Shown here: piece after piece, positions 8,022 through 17,473 of the stretch
How the letters are laid out: each line of letters begins with the position of its first letter
Numbering within the stretch: the stretch's first letter is position 1
Source: Ferirhizobium litorale
GTDB lineage: Bacteria > Pseudomonadota > Alphaproteobacteria > Rhizobiales > Rhizobiaceae
Reading direction: 5' to 3'
Length of the DNA: 64,000 nucleotides
NCBI GenBank assembly: GCA_030028905.1
Contig: JALDYZ010000001.1
Coordinates: 124,001-188,000 of the forward strand
The notes under the pieces: model-generated
The model's database searches: none
Seen by the model: only the letters and a program-made list of their open reading frames with translations
What the model was told of the DNA's origin: nothing
Program-made: the position numbers and the translations under genes

Positions 8022-10229
8022 ATGCGTAGTTTAGTTTCTGTTCGCCAGAGATTTACCAACATGGGTCGGCGCCCGCTGCTTGGCGGCGTGCTGCTCGCCT
8101 TTGCGCTCGTCGTGGTGGTGGTCACCAGCCTGGTGCTGTCTGCCCTTGGGGAGGTGGCCCGACATGCCAACCAGCTCGACGACGCCCGGTCGCATGAGAC
8201 CACGGCCGGAGCGCTGAAGACCTTTGAGGCACAACTCGGCGCCACGCTCAATGACTACGCGGCGTGGGACGATGCCACCCAGTATGTCTATGCGCCCGAT
8301 GGCATGGAGTGGATGATCAGCAACTTCGGCGACATGACGGTCGACAGCGATCTTTTCGATGTTGCAGTTGTGGCCGATGTCGACGGCAATGCCGTGATGG
8401 CCTATCGGGAAGGCCAGCCGATGACCGGGCCGGTCGATCGCTACTTCGGCGGATCGCTGCGCGTCCTTTTCGATCTCGCCAAGGCATCGGAAAACAAAGG
8501 GATGCCGCAAGCGACCGGCTTCATCGAAACCGAAAGCGGCATTGCGGCGACCGGGGTCGCGCTGATCCGCATGAAGTCCGGGGAACTTTCCCTGCCAAGG
8601 AACATGCACCGCTACCTGATTTTCGCACGTCATCTGGACGCGCGAAAGGTCGAGGACCTCGCACAGACCTATGTCATCAGCGGGCTGACGCTGGCACCCA
8701 GCGTGGCCGACCCCAGAAGCTTTGTGCCGATCCGTGATCCTTCCGGCAAGATCCTGGCCAAACTCGCCTGGGCGTCGCGCAACCCAGGCGATGTGAGCTA
8801 CATGATGGTGCAGCCGACCGTCTTCATGGCGATCGGCCTGGTGGGGCTGCTCTTTGTCGTGCTGCTGGCTATTGGCGCGCTGGCGGCTCGCCGCATGAAG
8901 GCCGACGAAGCGGCGGCGGTATCCCTGGCTCGGCATGATCGACTGAGCGGCCTTGTCAATCGCAGCGGCCTTTTCACGGGACTGGAGGAGATGATCGACG
9001 CTGCTCGCGTCGATTCCTCCGACGTGCTGCTCCTCTATCTCGATCTCGACGGGTTCAAGGAAGTCAACGATGCCTACGGGCACGGGACGGGCGACCAGTT
9101 GATCCGGGGAGTTGCTGCGGGACTAAGCTACCTGACGCCGCAAGGGGCGTCGGTCGCCCGCGTCGGCGGCGACGAGTTTGCCATCGCGCTGCAGACGACG
9201 CGAATCGACGAACAGGCAGTGGAACTCGTCGAAGCATTGCTCGATTTCTTCTCCGAGCCGTTGACCATCGGCGCACGCGTGGCAACCGTCGGCGCCAGTA
9301 TCGGCATCGCATCCTCGCCACGCGGCCTGATATCGGCGGGCGAACTGGTGCGGCGTGCCGACATGGCCATGTACAAGGCCAAGGACGCGGGGCGCGGTCG
9401 CTGCATGTGCTACGAGCCCGGGATGGATGCCGACCGCGAAACGCGCAACGAGCTGGAGCTCGACCTGCGTCAAGCGATTGAAAACGGCGATCTCCGGGTA
9501 GCGTTCCAGCCGCTCGTCAGTGCGTCCAATCGCGAGATCGTCGCGGTCGAAGCACTTGTTCGCTGGAACCGGCCGGGCCACGGAGCGGTATCGCCGGACG
9601 TCTTCATCCCGATCGCCGAGACGACCGGCCTGATCGAGCCGCTCGGTCTCTATGTCCTGCGCCGCGCCTGCGAGGAGGCACATCACTGGCCCGCCGGCGT
9701 CAATATCGCCGTCAATATTTCGCCCGGCCAGTTCCGCAACCCTGCCTTTGCCGATCAGGTCGGCGCCATCATTGGCGAGACGGGAACGGACGCTTCGCGC
9801 ATCACGCTTGAGATGACCGAGGGATACCTGATCCAGAATCCCGAGCGTGCCCGGCAGGCGATCGACCGGTTGAAGGCACTGGGGCTTCGCGTCGCGCTTG
9901 ACGATTTCGGCGCCGGTTTTGCGAGCGTCGGCTATTTGCGTCAGTTCGGCTTCGACCGGATGAAGATCGACCGGTCGCTGGTGCTGGCGCTTGACGAGAG
10001 CAGCCGCGCCCGCGACATGCTCCAGGCGACCGTGGCGCTCGCGCGCTCGCTCGACATCCCGGTCACCGCCGAAGGCATCGAGCGGGAAGACCAGGCAATG
10101 ATCCTGCACCTGTGCGGCTGCGACGAATTGCAGGGATATCTATTCGGCAAGCCCATGCCCGCCGAAGCGATCAATGCGATCTTTGCGGGGACGGATGGGG
10201 CCGGGGCCGGCGGCCGCTCGGCCGCCTGA
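8022..10229 (+). CDS. Membrane CHASE4-type GGDEF-EAL cyclic-di-GMP signalling protein
   Basis: A 735-residue protein. An N-terminal membrane helix (about 20-43) is followed by a periplasmic sensor of CHASE4 character (LNDYAAWDDATQYVY is diagnostic), a second helix (about 268-290), then cytoplasmic GGDEF and EAL domains. The diguanylate cyclase signature GGDEF is intact at 382-386, and the phosphodiesterase domain keeps E510-A511-L512, NISPGQF, EMTEG, the ALDDFGAGFAS double aspartate, KIDRS and AEGIE. It could therefore make or degrade c-di-GMP, with the periplasmic ligand unknown. A weak GTAGG precedes the ATG. It is monocistronic, between the metNIQ terminator and a convergent gene. Confidence 0.9.
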   Translation: MRSLVSVRQRFTNMGRRPLLGGVLLAFALVVVVVTSLVLSALGEVARHANQLDDARSHETTAGALKTFEAQLGATLNDYAAWDDATQYVYAPDGMEWMISNFGDMTVDSDLFDVAVVADVDGNAVMAYREGQPMTGPVDRYFGGSLRVLFDLAKASENKGMPQATGFIETESGIAATGVALIRMKSGELSLPRNMHRYLIFARHLDARKVEDLAQTYVISGLTLAPSVADPRSFVPIRDPSGKILAKLAWASRNPGDVSYMMVQPTVFMAIGLVGLLFVVLLAIGALAARRMKADEAAAVSLARHDRLSGLVNRSGLFTGLEEMIDAARVDSSDVLLLYLDLDGFKEVNDAYGHGTGDQLIRGVAAGLSYLTPQGASVARVGGDEFAIALQTTRIDEQAVELVEALLDFFSEPLTIGARVATVGASIGIASSPRGLISAGELVRRADMAMYKAKDAGRGRCMCYEPGMDADRETRNELELDLRQAIENGDLRVAFQPLVSASNREIVAVEALVRWNRPGHGAVSPDVFIPIAETTGLIEPLGLYVLRRACEEAHHWPAGVNIAVNISPGQFRNPAFADQVGAIIGETGTDASRITLEMTEGYLIQNPERARQAIDRLKALGLRVALDDFGAGFASVGYLRQFGFDRMKIDRSLVLALDESSRARDMLQATVALARSLDIPVTAEGIEREDQAMILHLCGCDELQGYLFGKPMPAEAINAIFAGTDGAGAGGRSAA

Positions 10230-10247
10230 GACGGCCGGGCATCCCAG

Positions 10248-11192
10248 TCAGCTGCCGATATGCCGTTGGCCGCGTTTCTTCGCCAGCGCGATCTGGTGCT
10301 GGCGCTGGCGGTAACGTAGCCGGTCTTCGTCCGTGCGGCTGTCGTGGCAATGCGGGCAGGATACGCCGGCCTCGTATTTTGGAGAGGTCGTATCCTCGGC
10401 GGTCAGGGGATAGCGGCAGGCATGGCAGAGTCTGTGTTCGCCTTCCTCCAGGCCATGGGTGACCGAGACACGCTCGTCGAAAACGAAGCACGCCCCTTCC
10501 CAGAGGCTTTCCTCGGGCGGGACCTCCTCAAGGTATTTCAAGATGCCGCCCTTGAGATGGTACACCTCATCGAAGCCCTGCTCCTTCATGAAGGCGGTGG
10601 CCTTTTCGCAGCGAATGCCGCCGGTGCAGTACATCGCGATTTTCGGCTTGTTGTGCAGGCCGGTATTGTTGCGCACCCAATCGGGAAACTCGCGGAAAGT
10701 CTTGGTGTTGGGATCAACCGCGCCCTTGAAAATGCCGATTGCCGTTTCGTAGTCGTTGCGGGTGTCTATGACGATCGTCTCGGGATCGGAGATCAGCGCG
10801 TTCCAGTCCTGCGGGGCGACATAGGTACCGACGATGTGATTGGGATCGATGTTCTCGACCCCCATGGTGACGATTTCCTTTTTCAGCCGCACCTTCATTC
10901 GCAGGAAGGGCATTTTCGAGGCCCAGCTTTCCTTGTGCTCCAGCCCGGCAAATTCCGGCTGCGCCCTGAGCCAGGCAAGCACGGCGCGAATGCCGGCTTC
11001 AGGGCCAGCGATCGTGCCGTTGATGCCTTCATGCGCCAGAAGCAGTGTCCCCTTTACGCCTTGTTCGTCGCAAAGCGTCTGCAAGGGCTCGCGCACCGAC
11101 TGGAAGCGCGGGAAGGATGCGAAATGGTAAAGCGCGGCTACAAGAAAGCGGCCGGAAACTTCTGCTTGAGGAAAAACGGTGGTCTGTGTCAT
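10248..11192 (-). CDS. trhO: tRNA uridine(34) hydroxylase, rhodanese family TrhO
   Basis: A 314-residue member of the YceA/TrhO family, which forms 5-hydroxyuridine at position 34 of certain tRNAs with oxygen. The N-terminal acylphosphatase-like part (about 12-100) contains the [12 protein letters not shown] motif; the rhodanese domain carries the active-site cysteine in [11 protein letters not shown]; the C-terminus has two CxxC pairs (CHAC, CPHC). The frame stays open for 200 codons upstream, but that part is antisense to the CHAD gene; homology starts at the ATG at 11192. It follows the CHAD gene by 73 bases and may be cotranscribed with it. Confidence 0.9.
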   Translation of the reverse strand: MTQTTVFPQAEVSGRFLVAALYHFASFPRFQSVREPLQTLCDEQGVKGTLLLAHEGINGTIAGPEAGIRAVLAWLRAQPEFAGLEHKESWASKMPFLRMKVRLKKEIVTMGVENIDPNHIVGTYVAPQDWNALISDPETIVIDTRNDYETAIGIFKGAVDPNTKTFREFPDWVRNNTGLHNKPKIAMYCTGGIRCEKATAFMKEQGFDEVYHLKGGILKYLEEVPPEESLWEGACFVFDERVSVTHGLEEGEHRLCHACRYPLTAEDTTSPKYEAGVSCPHCHDSRTDEDRLRYRQRQHQIALAKKRGQRHIGS

Positions 11193-11265
11193 GCGGGCAC
11201 GAAATACAGGCTCTCGTCCCCCCATGCAATGAGGATTTCTGCCGCATCCGCTGCCGAGCCGGACC

Positions 11266-12174
11266 TCAACCGGCTGCGAGCACCCAGAGCTTCCCGATGA
11301 TCCGCCCTTCCACCTCCGGATCGTCGGCAAAGACCACGTCGGCGTCCTCAACCGCATTCGCACGCAATTGCTTCTGCCGCGCCATGATCGCGTCGAACAG
11401 CAGCCCTCGATCCTTGCCCTTCGAAAACAGATCCGGTTCCGCGTTGGCGACGTCGAGGAGAAGGAAGAGATCGTTGTTGTGGCCAAGGACGTCGATAAGG
11501 TGCTTCGCCTCCGCTTGCTTCGCGCCCATGGCCGTCGGCCAGATGTCGGCCAGGAGTTGGGTGTACATCCAGTAGTCCTGGCTTCGCTTGCGCAAGGTGT
11601 GAAAGACCTCGGGGCCGCTATCCTTGCGGCATTCCTCCAAGGCAGTCCGAGCATGCGTTGCCGTCTTCGACCAGCCGCCGGAAACGATCGCGGCGGCCAC
11701 GGAGGGATCGTCATCGAACACGAGGTTGTCCATCGCTCTTTGCGCATCGTGGCACCCGGAGATTGCGGCCGCGATCCTTTCCTCAATGTCCGCGTCTCCC
11801 GAGGCAATGCGATCACGGCGCGCCGTCAGCGCCACCGAGACCCGGGCAAGGGCCTTTTCCTCCTTGTCGGCGCCGGCATAGTTGCCGAGGTAGTCGCAGG
11901 CTTCGATCAGCGAGGTGGCGTCACGGGTCGCCGACAAGGACTGGCCTATATCGCGAAGACGGGCATTCTCCTGCTTCTGAAAGTCCTTCGCCTCCGTGCG
12001 AACGAGGCGGTAGAGCGCACGCAGGCGCTTGAAGCAGCGCCGCGCATCGTGGATCGCCTCGTGCAGGCCGTCGGGGCGCTGCTCTAGAAGGGAGACGGCA
12101 AGCCGCAACTGCTTTCCGGCAACCTTGTGGATCTGGTCGGTAAAGGGTTTGTCAGGCCGGATGCGAAATCGCAT
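11266..12174 (-). CDS. CHAD domain protein
   Basis: A 302-residue, alpha-helical, His- and Arg-rich CHAD (conserved histidine alpha-helical domain) protein. Conserved histidine/basic patches are visible as [23 protein letters not shown] (about 37-59) and [19 protein letters not shown] in the second half. CHAD proteins bind polyphosphate in other organisms; that is family knowledge and not shown here. Its start overlaps the end of the upstream CYTH gene by 23 bases, so the pair is an operon version of the common CYTH-CHAD fusion. Confidence 0.88.
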   Translation of the reverse strand: MRFRIRPDKPFTDQIHKVAGKQLRLAVSLLEQRPDGLHEAIHDARRCFKRLRALYRLVRTEAKDFQKQENARLRDIGQSLSATRDATSLIEACDYLGNYAGADKEEKALARVSVALTARRDRIASGDADIEERIAAAISGCHDAQRAMDNLVFDDDPSVAAAIVSGGWSKTATHARTALEECRKDSGPEVFHTLRKRSQDYWMYTQLLADIWPTAMGAKQAEAKHLIDVLGHNNDLFLLLDVANAEPDLFSKGKDRGLLFDAIMARQKQLRANAVEDADVVFADDPEVEGRIIGKLWVLAAG

Positions 12175-12646
12175 TGACCAGTTCCTCCCGTAGGTCCTCC
12201 ATGGCGAGGGTCTGGTTGGAGTATCGGCGATCGCCCGTTACCTCGGGTCCAAGCCAGCTTGGGAGCGGTGGCTGCTCGGCCTTGTCGGACAATTCGACCT
12301 CGGCGACCACCAGCCCGCGATAGGCGCCGTCGTAGACATCGATCTCCCAGGTGTAACCTTCGCAGTTGACCTCGTAGCGGGTCTTTTCGAGAACGGTGCC
12401 GATGGCAAGGCTGACCATTTCCTCTGCGTCGGAAAGCGGGATCTCGTATTCGAACTCCTCGCGTTGGAAGGTACTGGCGCCGATTTTGACCGTCAGCACA
12501 GCCCGGGCCTGATCGATGATCCTGACCCGGACGGATCGGCCCTCCATGGCGACGATGTAGGCTTGGCGGAATACGGAACTGCCGGACACCATGCTGCGCC
12601 ACGCAGTGTCCAGGACCAGGAACTTCCGTTCGATTTCTTTTGCCAT
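12152..12646 (-). CDS. CYTH domain protein (inorganic triphosphatase-like)
   Basis: A 164-residue CYTH triphosphate-tunnel protein. The EIERKFLV motif (ExExK signature) occurs at residues 4-11, followed by the tunnel strand motifs VRVRI, LTVKIG, REEFEYEIP and the C-terminal EVNCEGYTWEIDVYDG. Family members hydrolyse tripolyphosphate or thiamine triphosphate, or are class IV adenylate cyclases. The frame is open a further 56 codons upstream, but the family begins at MAKEIERKF, giving the start at 12646. It is the first gene of the CYTH-CHAD-trhO cluster and is transcribed divergently from eda. Confidence 0.88.
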   Translation of the reverse strand: MAKEIERKFLVLDTAWRSMVSGSSVFRQAYIVAMEGRSVRVRIIDQARAVLTVKIGASTFQREEFEYEIPLSDAEEMVSLAIGTVLEKTRYEVNCEGYTWEIDVYDGAYRGLVVAEVELSDKAEQPPLPSWLGPEVTGDRRYSNQTLAMEDLREELVNAISHPA

Positions 12647-12804
12647 ACAGAGAAAAACCCGGCTAAAAGCTATGAAATTGCAGCGTAGCGGATCGCCGAA
12701 AAGATGAAAACCCGTCATTTCTGCAAGGGCGCTTTTGGCTCGACATCCGCATGCAAGCGGTTTATTCGGTAAGGCGATTTCAATCGTTTTAAAGGGTGGG
12801 CGTG

Positions 12805-13440
12805 ATGGCCGCAAAAACCGACAAGCTGCTTTCCATTCTCAAACTCCAGCCGGTGGTTCCGGTGCTGATCGTGGATGACGTCGCCTCTGCCGTGCCGCTG
12901 GCGCGTGCGCTCGTCGCCGGTGGGCTGAAGGCAATCGAGATCACCATGCGCACGCCGGCCGCACTCGACGCGATCCGGGCGGTCGCGGACGAAGTCGAGG
13001 GAGCTGTTCCTGGCGCGGGCACCATTCTCAACCCGGCGCACTTCGATGCGGCGGTGAAGGCGGGGTCGCAGTTCATCGTCAGCCCCGGTACGACCCGCAG
13101 CCTGCTCGATGCCGCAAGGGGCTCGGATGTCGCGCTGCTGCCGGGCGCGGCAACGGCGAGCGAAGTCATGACGCTCCGCGAAGAGGGTTACGACGTGCTG
13201 AAATTCTTCCCGGCCGAACAGGCGGGCGGGGCGGCCTATCTCAAGTCGCTCTCATCGCCGCTGGCCGGAACCCTGTTCTGCCCAACCGGGGGCATATCGC
13301 TGAAAAATGCGAAGGACTACCTGTCGCTGCCGAACGTCGTATGCGTCGGCGGATCGTGGGTCGCGCCGAAGGAGCTTGTGGAGAAGGGCGACTGGGCCGG
13401 GATCACCAAGCTCGCGGCCGAAGCGGCGGCGCTGAAGTAA
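12805..13440 (+). CDS. eda: 2-dehydro-3-deoxyphosphogluconate aldolase (KDPG aldolase)
   Basis: A 211-residue class I aldolase cleaving KDPG to pyruvate and glyceraldehyde-3-phosphate in the Entner-Doudoroff pathway, the main hexose route of rhizobia. Visible motifs are VVPVLIVDD at the start, the catalytic glutamate region IEITMRTPAAL, PGAGTILN, FIVSPGTT, the Schiff-base lysine in VLKFFPAEQAGG and CPTGGIS. The ATG at 12805 follows AAAGGGTGGG; a GTG at 12796 overlaps that site. It stands alone, without edd or zwf nearby, and ends in a good terminator. Confidence 0.93.
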   Translation: MAAKTDKLLSILKLQPVVPVLIVDDVASAVPLARALVAGGLKAIEITMRTPAALDAIRAVADEVEGAVPGAGTILNPAHFDAAVKAGSQFIVSPGTTRSLLDAARGSDVALLPGAATASEVMTLREEGYDVLKFFPAEQAGGAAYLKSLSSPLAGTLFCPTGGISLKNAKDYLSLPNVVCVGGSWVAPKELVEKGDWAGITKLAAEAAALK

Positions 13441-13465
13441 GCGCCCTCGTTTCATTTCGTTTCCG

Positions 13466-13497
13466 AAGGTCGGCGTTCTCGCCGGCCTTTGATTTTG
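13466..13497 (+). terminator. Terminator of eda
   Basis: AAGGTCGGCG and CGCCGGCCTT (13466-13475 and 13480-13489) form a stem with one T-G pair around TTCT, followed by TGATTTT. Confidence 0.7.
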
Positions 13498-13547
13498 CAA
13501 GGCCGCTTCCTATGTTGAGGGAATAACTGCAAGAGGGAGAGAAGCGC

Positions 13548-14252
13548 ATGATCGACGCGAAGAAGATCTTGGACCAATTTCTGGGATCGCAGGTTCCGGG
13601 AACCACGGGCAGCGTTCGCGATACGGCCGGGGATGTGGCGCAACTCGCCAGGAACAACCCGCTCGCCACGGGGGCAATCGCGGCCGTCCTGCTCGGCACC
13701 GGCGCCGGACGCAAGCTGACCGGCAATGCGCTGACCCTTGGAGGGCTTGCTGCCATAGCGGGCCTCGGCTACCAGGCCTATAAGAACTATCAGGCTGGCC
13801 AGGCGCCTGCTGCCGAAAGTCAGGCCCCCACAATCGAAGTTCTGCCACCGCCCGCCGATTCTGGCTTCAGCACGGAACCCGCGGCGCTTCGCAATGATTT
13901 CGTCCTGACACTGGTCCGCGCCATGATCGCTGCTGCAAAGGCAGACGGCCATATCGATGATGCCGAGCGTGCGCGGATCATGGACAAGGTCCGGCTTTCG
14001 GGACTGGGCTCGGAAGCAGAAGGGTTCCTCCTGCAGGAGCTCGCCAATCCCACCGATATCGATGCGATCGTCGCTGCCGCGCGGAGCGAAGAGGAGCGCG
14101 TCGAGCTCTACACCGCATCCCGGCTGGCCATCGAACCCAATTCGCGTGCCGAGCGCGGCTATCTCGACCTGCTCGCCGGGCGCCTGGGGCTTGCCGATGA
14201 CCTGATCGACCATATCGAGGCGACGGTCTCGGCAGCAAAGAATCCCATGTGA
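13548..14252 (+). CDS. DUF533 family (TerB-like) inner-membrane protein
   Basis: A 234-residue protein of the DUF533/YebE family. The N-terminal part (about 1-85) has the family hydrophobic, glycine-rich stretch LATGAIAAVLLGTGAGRKL and GLAAIAGLGYQAYKNYQ; a short Pro/Ala linker leads to a C-terminal helical TerB-like domain (about 115-230) with AMIAAAKADGHIDDAERARI, whose acidic residues resemble metal-binding positions of TerB. Function is not established; in enterobacteria relatives belong to envelope-stress regulons. A GAGGGAGAG ribosome site precedes the start. Confidence 0.8.
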   Translation: MIDAKKILDQFLGSQVPGTTGSVRDTAGDVAQLARNNPLATGAIAAVLLGTGAGRKLTGNALTLGGLAAIAGLGYQAYKNYQAGQAPAAESQAPTIEVLPPPADSGFSTEPAALRNDFVLTLVRAMIAAAKADGHIDDAERARIMDKVRLSGLGSEAEGFLLQELANPTDIDAIVAAARSEEERVELYTASRLAIEPNSRAERGYLDLLAGRLGLADDLIDHIEATVSAAKNPM

Positions 14253-14397
14253 CGCCTCGAAGGGCCGGTTGTCTCGATCAGGCGGTGGGCCCGGCGGTTT
14301 CCATTGCAACGGATGCCGGCGCCGTTCCCGGGGCTGTCGCCTGAATCAACAATTCCAAGGGTGCCGGCAGCGAAGCAGCAGTAGAAGGACGGCGGCT

Positions 14398-14610
14398 ATG
14401 AGTGAAGAAAACAGCGGCGCACGGTCGCCGGCGATCGCGGCGGCGATCATTCTCGTTGTCGCAGGAGTGGTGTTCTTCCTGATGCCGAAAATCATGCTCT
14501 GGCTCGGCAGCTATTCACCGTGGCTCGGGGCCTTATTCGGAACGGCCGTGGTGCTCGCCTTCTTCCTGCTGTTCTGGCTGAGAGCGCGGCACCAGCGCAG
14601 GCGATCCTGA
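14398..14610 (+). CDS. Small two-helix membrane protein, function unknown
   Basis: A 70-residue protein with two predicted membrane segments (about 12-30 and 41-61) and a basic C-terminus (LRARHQRRRS). AAGGA lies 8 bases before the ATG at 14398. I do not recognise a family. It lies tail to tail with the nickel/cobalt exporter, with only three bases between stops, so any shared terminator must lie in coding sequence. Confidence 0.6.
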   Translation: MSEENSGARSPAIAAAIILVVAGVVFFLMPKIMLWLGSYSPWLGALFGTAVVLAFFLLFWLRARHQRRRS

Positions 14611-14613
14611 CGA

Positions 14614-15669
14614 TCAGGCTTGCAGGGCCGCGCCGAGCAGCAACAGGCCCATGACCAGCACCAGCAATGCGCCGAGGATCTCGATGGCATGGCCTATCCG
14701 CATGCCGGTGGAGGATTCGCCGCCGGCGAAGCGCACTGCCATGTCCTTGGCGGTCACGGCAAGTGTCGCCAGGATCGAGACGGTGATGGCCGTGCCGATC
14801 GACATGGCGATAACCGACAGGATGCCACCAAGGTAAAGCCCGTTCAGGAGCGAGAATGTCAGCACCAGCAGCGCCCCGGAGCATGGCCGAAGGCCGACGG
14901 CGACGATCGCTGACCAGGCCTCGTGAATGCTGAAATCCTTGGCACCCAGCAATTGTGGGTCGGGCGCATGCGCATGCCCGCAAGTCGAGCACACTTCGCC
15001 GGGACCATGACGATGGTGGGCTTGGCGATCCAAGACGAAGGTCCGCCCAGGATCGTCGAATTGCATGACGGCCGCACCGGTCGTTTCCATTGCCATGTAT
15101 CGGCCGGACGCGACCGCAGGCGCACGCACGAGCGAGCGCACCTTGCGAAACAGCAGCCAGGCGCCGAACATCACGATCATCGCGAAACTGACGATTTCCA
15201 GCGCGCGGGTCGCATCCGTCATGGAAACGGACGAGCCGCGCAGCAGTAGATAGGCGGCTCCGATCAACAGTATGGCGACGAACCCCTGCATCAGCGCCGA
15301 GACGAAGGAAATCACTACGCCGCGCCTCAACTCGGTTTCGTTGGCGATCATGTAGGACGAGATCACCGCCTTGCCGTGGCCGGGGCCGGCGGCATGGAAG
15401 ACACCATAGGCAAAGGACAAGCCGACAAGCGAGGTCAGTGCCCAGGGATCCTCGCGCATGTGCCTGAGCGCCCCAGTCAGAGCGCGATAGAAGGCCTGCT
15501 GCTGGGTGTTTACCCAGGCGAAGATTCCCGCGAACGGCCCGGTCGGCTGGAAGGACGGCTCGGCCGCGCCGATCCCGAGCGGCGATTGCGCATGCGCAAG
15601 GCATGCCCCGATCAGCGAGAAGAACAGGGCATGGCCTGCAACGGCCAGCCAGCGGCGATCGTTCAGCAT
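14614..15669 (-). CDS. Nickel/cobalt exporter, NicO/RcnA family
   Basis: A 351-residue inner-membrane transporter of the NicO/RcnA family with six to seven hydrophobic segments. It begins with a signal-like helix, then shows the family motif GVFHAAGPGHGKAVISSYM (HxxxxGH-type) and GLRPCSGALLVLTFSLLNG. Between them lies a metal-binding loop rich in His and Cys (RQAHHRHGPGEVCSTCGHAHAPD). Efflux of Ni(II) or Co(II) is inferred from family. Start at 15669 overlaps the end of the DUF1007 gene by 7 bases, showing translational coupling. No RcnR-type repressor is adjacent. Confidence 0.85.
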   Translation of the reverse strand: MLNDRRWLAVAGHALFFSLIGACLAHAQSPLGIGAAEPSFQPTGPFAGIFAWVNTQQQAFYRALTGALRHMREDPWALTSLVGLSFAYGVFHAAGPGHGKAVISSYMIANETELRRGVVISFVSALMQGFVAILLIGAAYLLLRGSSVSMTDATRALEIVSFAMIVMFGAWLLFRKVRSLVRAPAVASGRYMAMETTGAAVMQFDDPGRTFVLDRQAHHRHGPGEVCSTCGHAHAPDPQLLGAKDFSIHEAWSAIVAVGLRPCSGALLVLTFSLLNGLYLGGILSVIAMSIGTAITVSILATLAVTAKDMAVRFAGGESSTGMRIGHAIEILGALLVLVMGLLLLGAALQA

Positions 15670-16304
15670 GTCAGTTCCAGCCTGGTTGCGAAGAGTTTGG
15701 ACATGTCCGTGCCGGTCGGATCGTTGAAGAAGGCATCGGTGAGGCTTGCCTGGTTCTGCGCCAGCACTTCGTCGGGGTCGGGGCGCACGACGGCGCGCTT
15801 GCATGCCTTGAAGGGGTCGCCAATGGCGACGAGATCGTCGTCGCTGGCGAAATCCATCGCCGCATACATGGTGGGGTCATATACGCCGAAGGTGAGCTTG
15901 CCCTTGATGGGCATCGCGGTGCTGGGCTTTACAGCGAAGAACATCAGCAACTGGCCGTCCTGGTAGTCGACATTGATGACGTCGGGCCTGGCGACCGCGA
16001 TCGTTTTCCCGTCTTCGGTGATGGTGGTGTAGTAGTTGAAGTCGGCCAGCGACTCGAGAACCGTCTTTCCCACTTCGGCGAGTTCGTCCGGATCGAGCTT
16101 GAGATTGGTGTTCTTGTCGAAGTCCATCAATACGCTCGAGGAAAAAATCTCGTCGAAACGCCAGACATTACGCAATTCGGCGATGTTGCCGTCGGCGCCG
16201 CCAACGACTTCGAGCCGCGCTTCGGCAAAGATATGAGGATGGGCAAAGGCGAGGCCGGGAGCAAGCACGGTCAGTCCCAGCAGCAATGGAAGCGCTTTTC
16301 TCAT
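15663..16304 (-). CDS. DUF1007 family periplasmic protein, partner of the NicO exporter
   Basis: A 213-residue secreted protein with a signal peptide ending AFA-HPHIF at about residue 20. The mature N-terminus HPHIFAEARLEV is the DUF1007 hallmark; exposed His-Pro-His after processing suggests metal binding. DUF1007 genes are recurrently linked to NicO nickel/cobalt transporters, as here. The frame is open for 60 more codons upstream, but the signal peptide starts at Met 16304. No strong ribosome site is visible. Role (metal chaperone or transporter accessory) is inferred from linkage. Confidence 0.82.
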   Translation of the reverse strand: MRKALPLLLGLTVLAPGLAFAHPHIFAEARLEVVGGADGNIAELRNVWRFDEIFSSSVLMDFDKNTNLKLDPDELAEVGKTVLESLADFNYYTTITEDGKTIAVARPDVINVDYQDGQLLMFFAVKPSTAMPIKGKLTFGVYDPTMYAAMDFASDDDLVAIGDPFKACKRAVVRPDPDEVLAQNQASLTDAFFNDPTGTDMSKLFATRLELTC

Positions 16305-16383
16305 CGGTCGGCTATCGATTCGGCATGCGATTTCTCTACCCGCTGTATCGCGCCCAAATAGGACGGAATTGGGACCGGGAGCG

Positions 16384-17289
16384 TCACGGAGACGTTTCAT
16401 CGCGCCGGCGGAACCAGTTGGACAGAAAGTCGACAAAGGTGCGCACCTTGGCCGGCAGATAGCGGCGGTGCGGGTAGACCGCATATATGCCCCGGTCGGT
16501 CGGCAGGTATTCGTCGAACAGTGTGACGAGTTCGCCTGACTGGATGTAGGGCTCGGCGATGAAGTCGGGCGAGGTGGAAATGCCGAGCCCGGCGCGGGCG
16601 GCGCGGATCGTCGCTTGCGGGCTGTTGACCTCGATCGGCCCGGCGATCGGCACGGAGAATGGTGAGCCGTCCTTTTCGTAGAAGCGAATGCTGTTATGCG
16701 ATCGCGAATTGGTATCGATGATCACCGGCACGTCGGCCAGCACCTGCGGATGGACGAATGGACCATGCTTGACGACAAATTCCGGCGTGGCACAGACAAA
16801 CATCCGAAAATTGGAGAGCTTGCGGGCGATCATGCCCGAATCCTCCAGCTTGGTGATGCGGATCGCCACGTCGAACCCTTCCTCGATCAGATCGACGAAT
16901 CGGTCCTCGGAGTGAATTTCCAGCGAAAGGTCGGGGTGCTCCTTGGCGAAGTCGACAAGCGACTGCCCGACTTCGGCGTCGACAAACGTCCGCGGAGCGG
17001 AAATCTTCAGCCGCCCCTTCAGGTCCGCATTGTTCTCGCGCACCAGATCGGCAAGGTTGTCGATCTCCTTGAGGATGTCGGAGGCGGTCCGGTAGTAGGT
17101 GTGGCCAGCCTCGGTCATCGAAAACTGACGAGTGGTGCGATTGAGCAGCAGGGCGCCGAGTTCGTCCTCGAGTTCCCGGACATATTTGGAAAGCAGGGCC
17201 TTGGAGCGGCCCATCTTGCGGGCGGCGGCGGAAAACCCCTCGGCGTCCACCACGTCTATGAAAGCCCTGATCCGCGTCAGCGTGTCCAT
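16384..17289 (-). CDS. LysR-family transcriptional regulator
   Basis: A 301-residue LysR-type regulator. The N-terminal winged helix-turn-helix (about 1-60) reads FIDVVDAEGFSAAARKMGRSKALLSKYVRELEDELG, followed by LLNRTTRQFSMTEAG and a substrate-binding-like effector domain from about residue 90. The RTTRQFSMTEAG style is the AaeR/DmlR-like subgroup. It is transcribed away from the decarboxylase leader (divergent, start 17289), so control of the 532-base intergenic region is possible but not demonstrated; target and ligand are unknown. Confidence 0.9.
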   Translation of the reverse strand: MDTLTRIRAFIDVVDAEGFSAAARKMGRSKALLSKYVRELEDELGALLLNRTTRQFSMTEAGHTYYRTASDILKEIDNLADLVRENNADLKGRLKISAPRTFVDAEVGQSLVDFAKEHPDLSLEIHSEDRFVDLIEEGFDVAIRITKLEDSGMIARKLSNFRMFVCATPEFVVKHGPFVHPQVLADVPVIIDTNSRSHNSIRFYEKDGSPFSVPIAGPIEVNSPQATIRAARAGLGISTSPDFIAEPYIQSGELVTLFDEYLPTDRGIYAVYPHRRYLPAKVRTFVDFLSNWFRRRDETSP

Positions 17290-17473
17290 GAAAAATTACT
17301 CCGGCCATATCGTTCCACAATGGTGAACGGAAGCTCTCTGTCGTTCAATAATTTTATTCCCGGCAAGCGGAAAAAACCACTTGATTATGAAGGCGAATGT
17401 TCTTATTTCCGTTGCTGCCCAAAGTCGCACGTGCCTGTGGGTGTCCGCCGACCCTCGATTAGGTGAGGTCATC

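Noticed and set aside
11193-11816. N-terminal extension of the TrhO frame
   Set aside because: Low-complexity sequence antisense/out of frame to the CHAD gene; homology begins at the ATG 11192.
16305-16484. Longer N-terminus of the DUF1007 protein
   Set aside because: The clear signal peptide starts at 16304; the upstream codons lie inside the LysR gene region.
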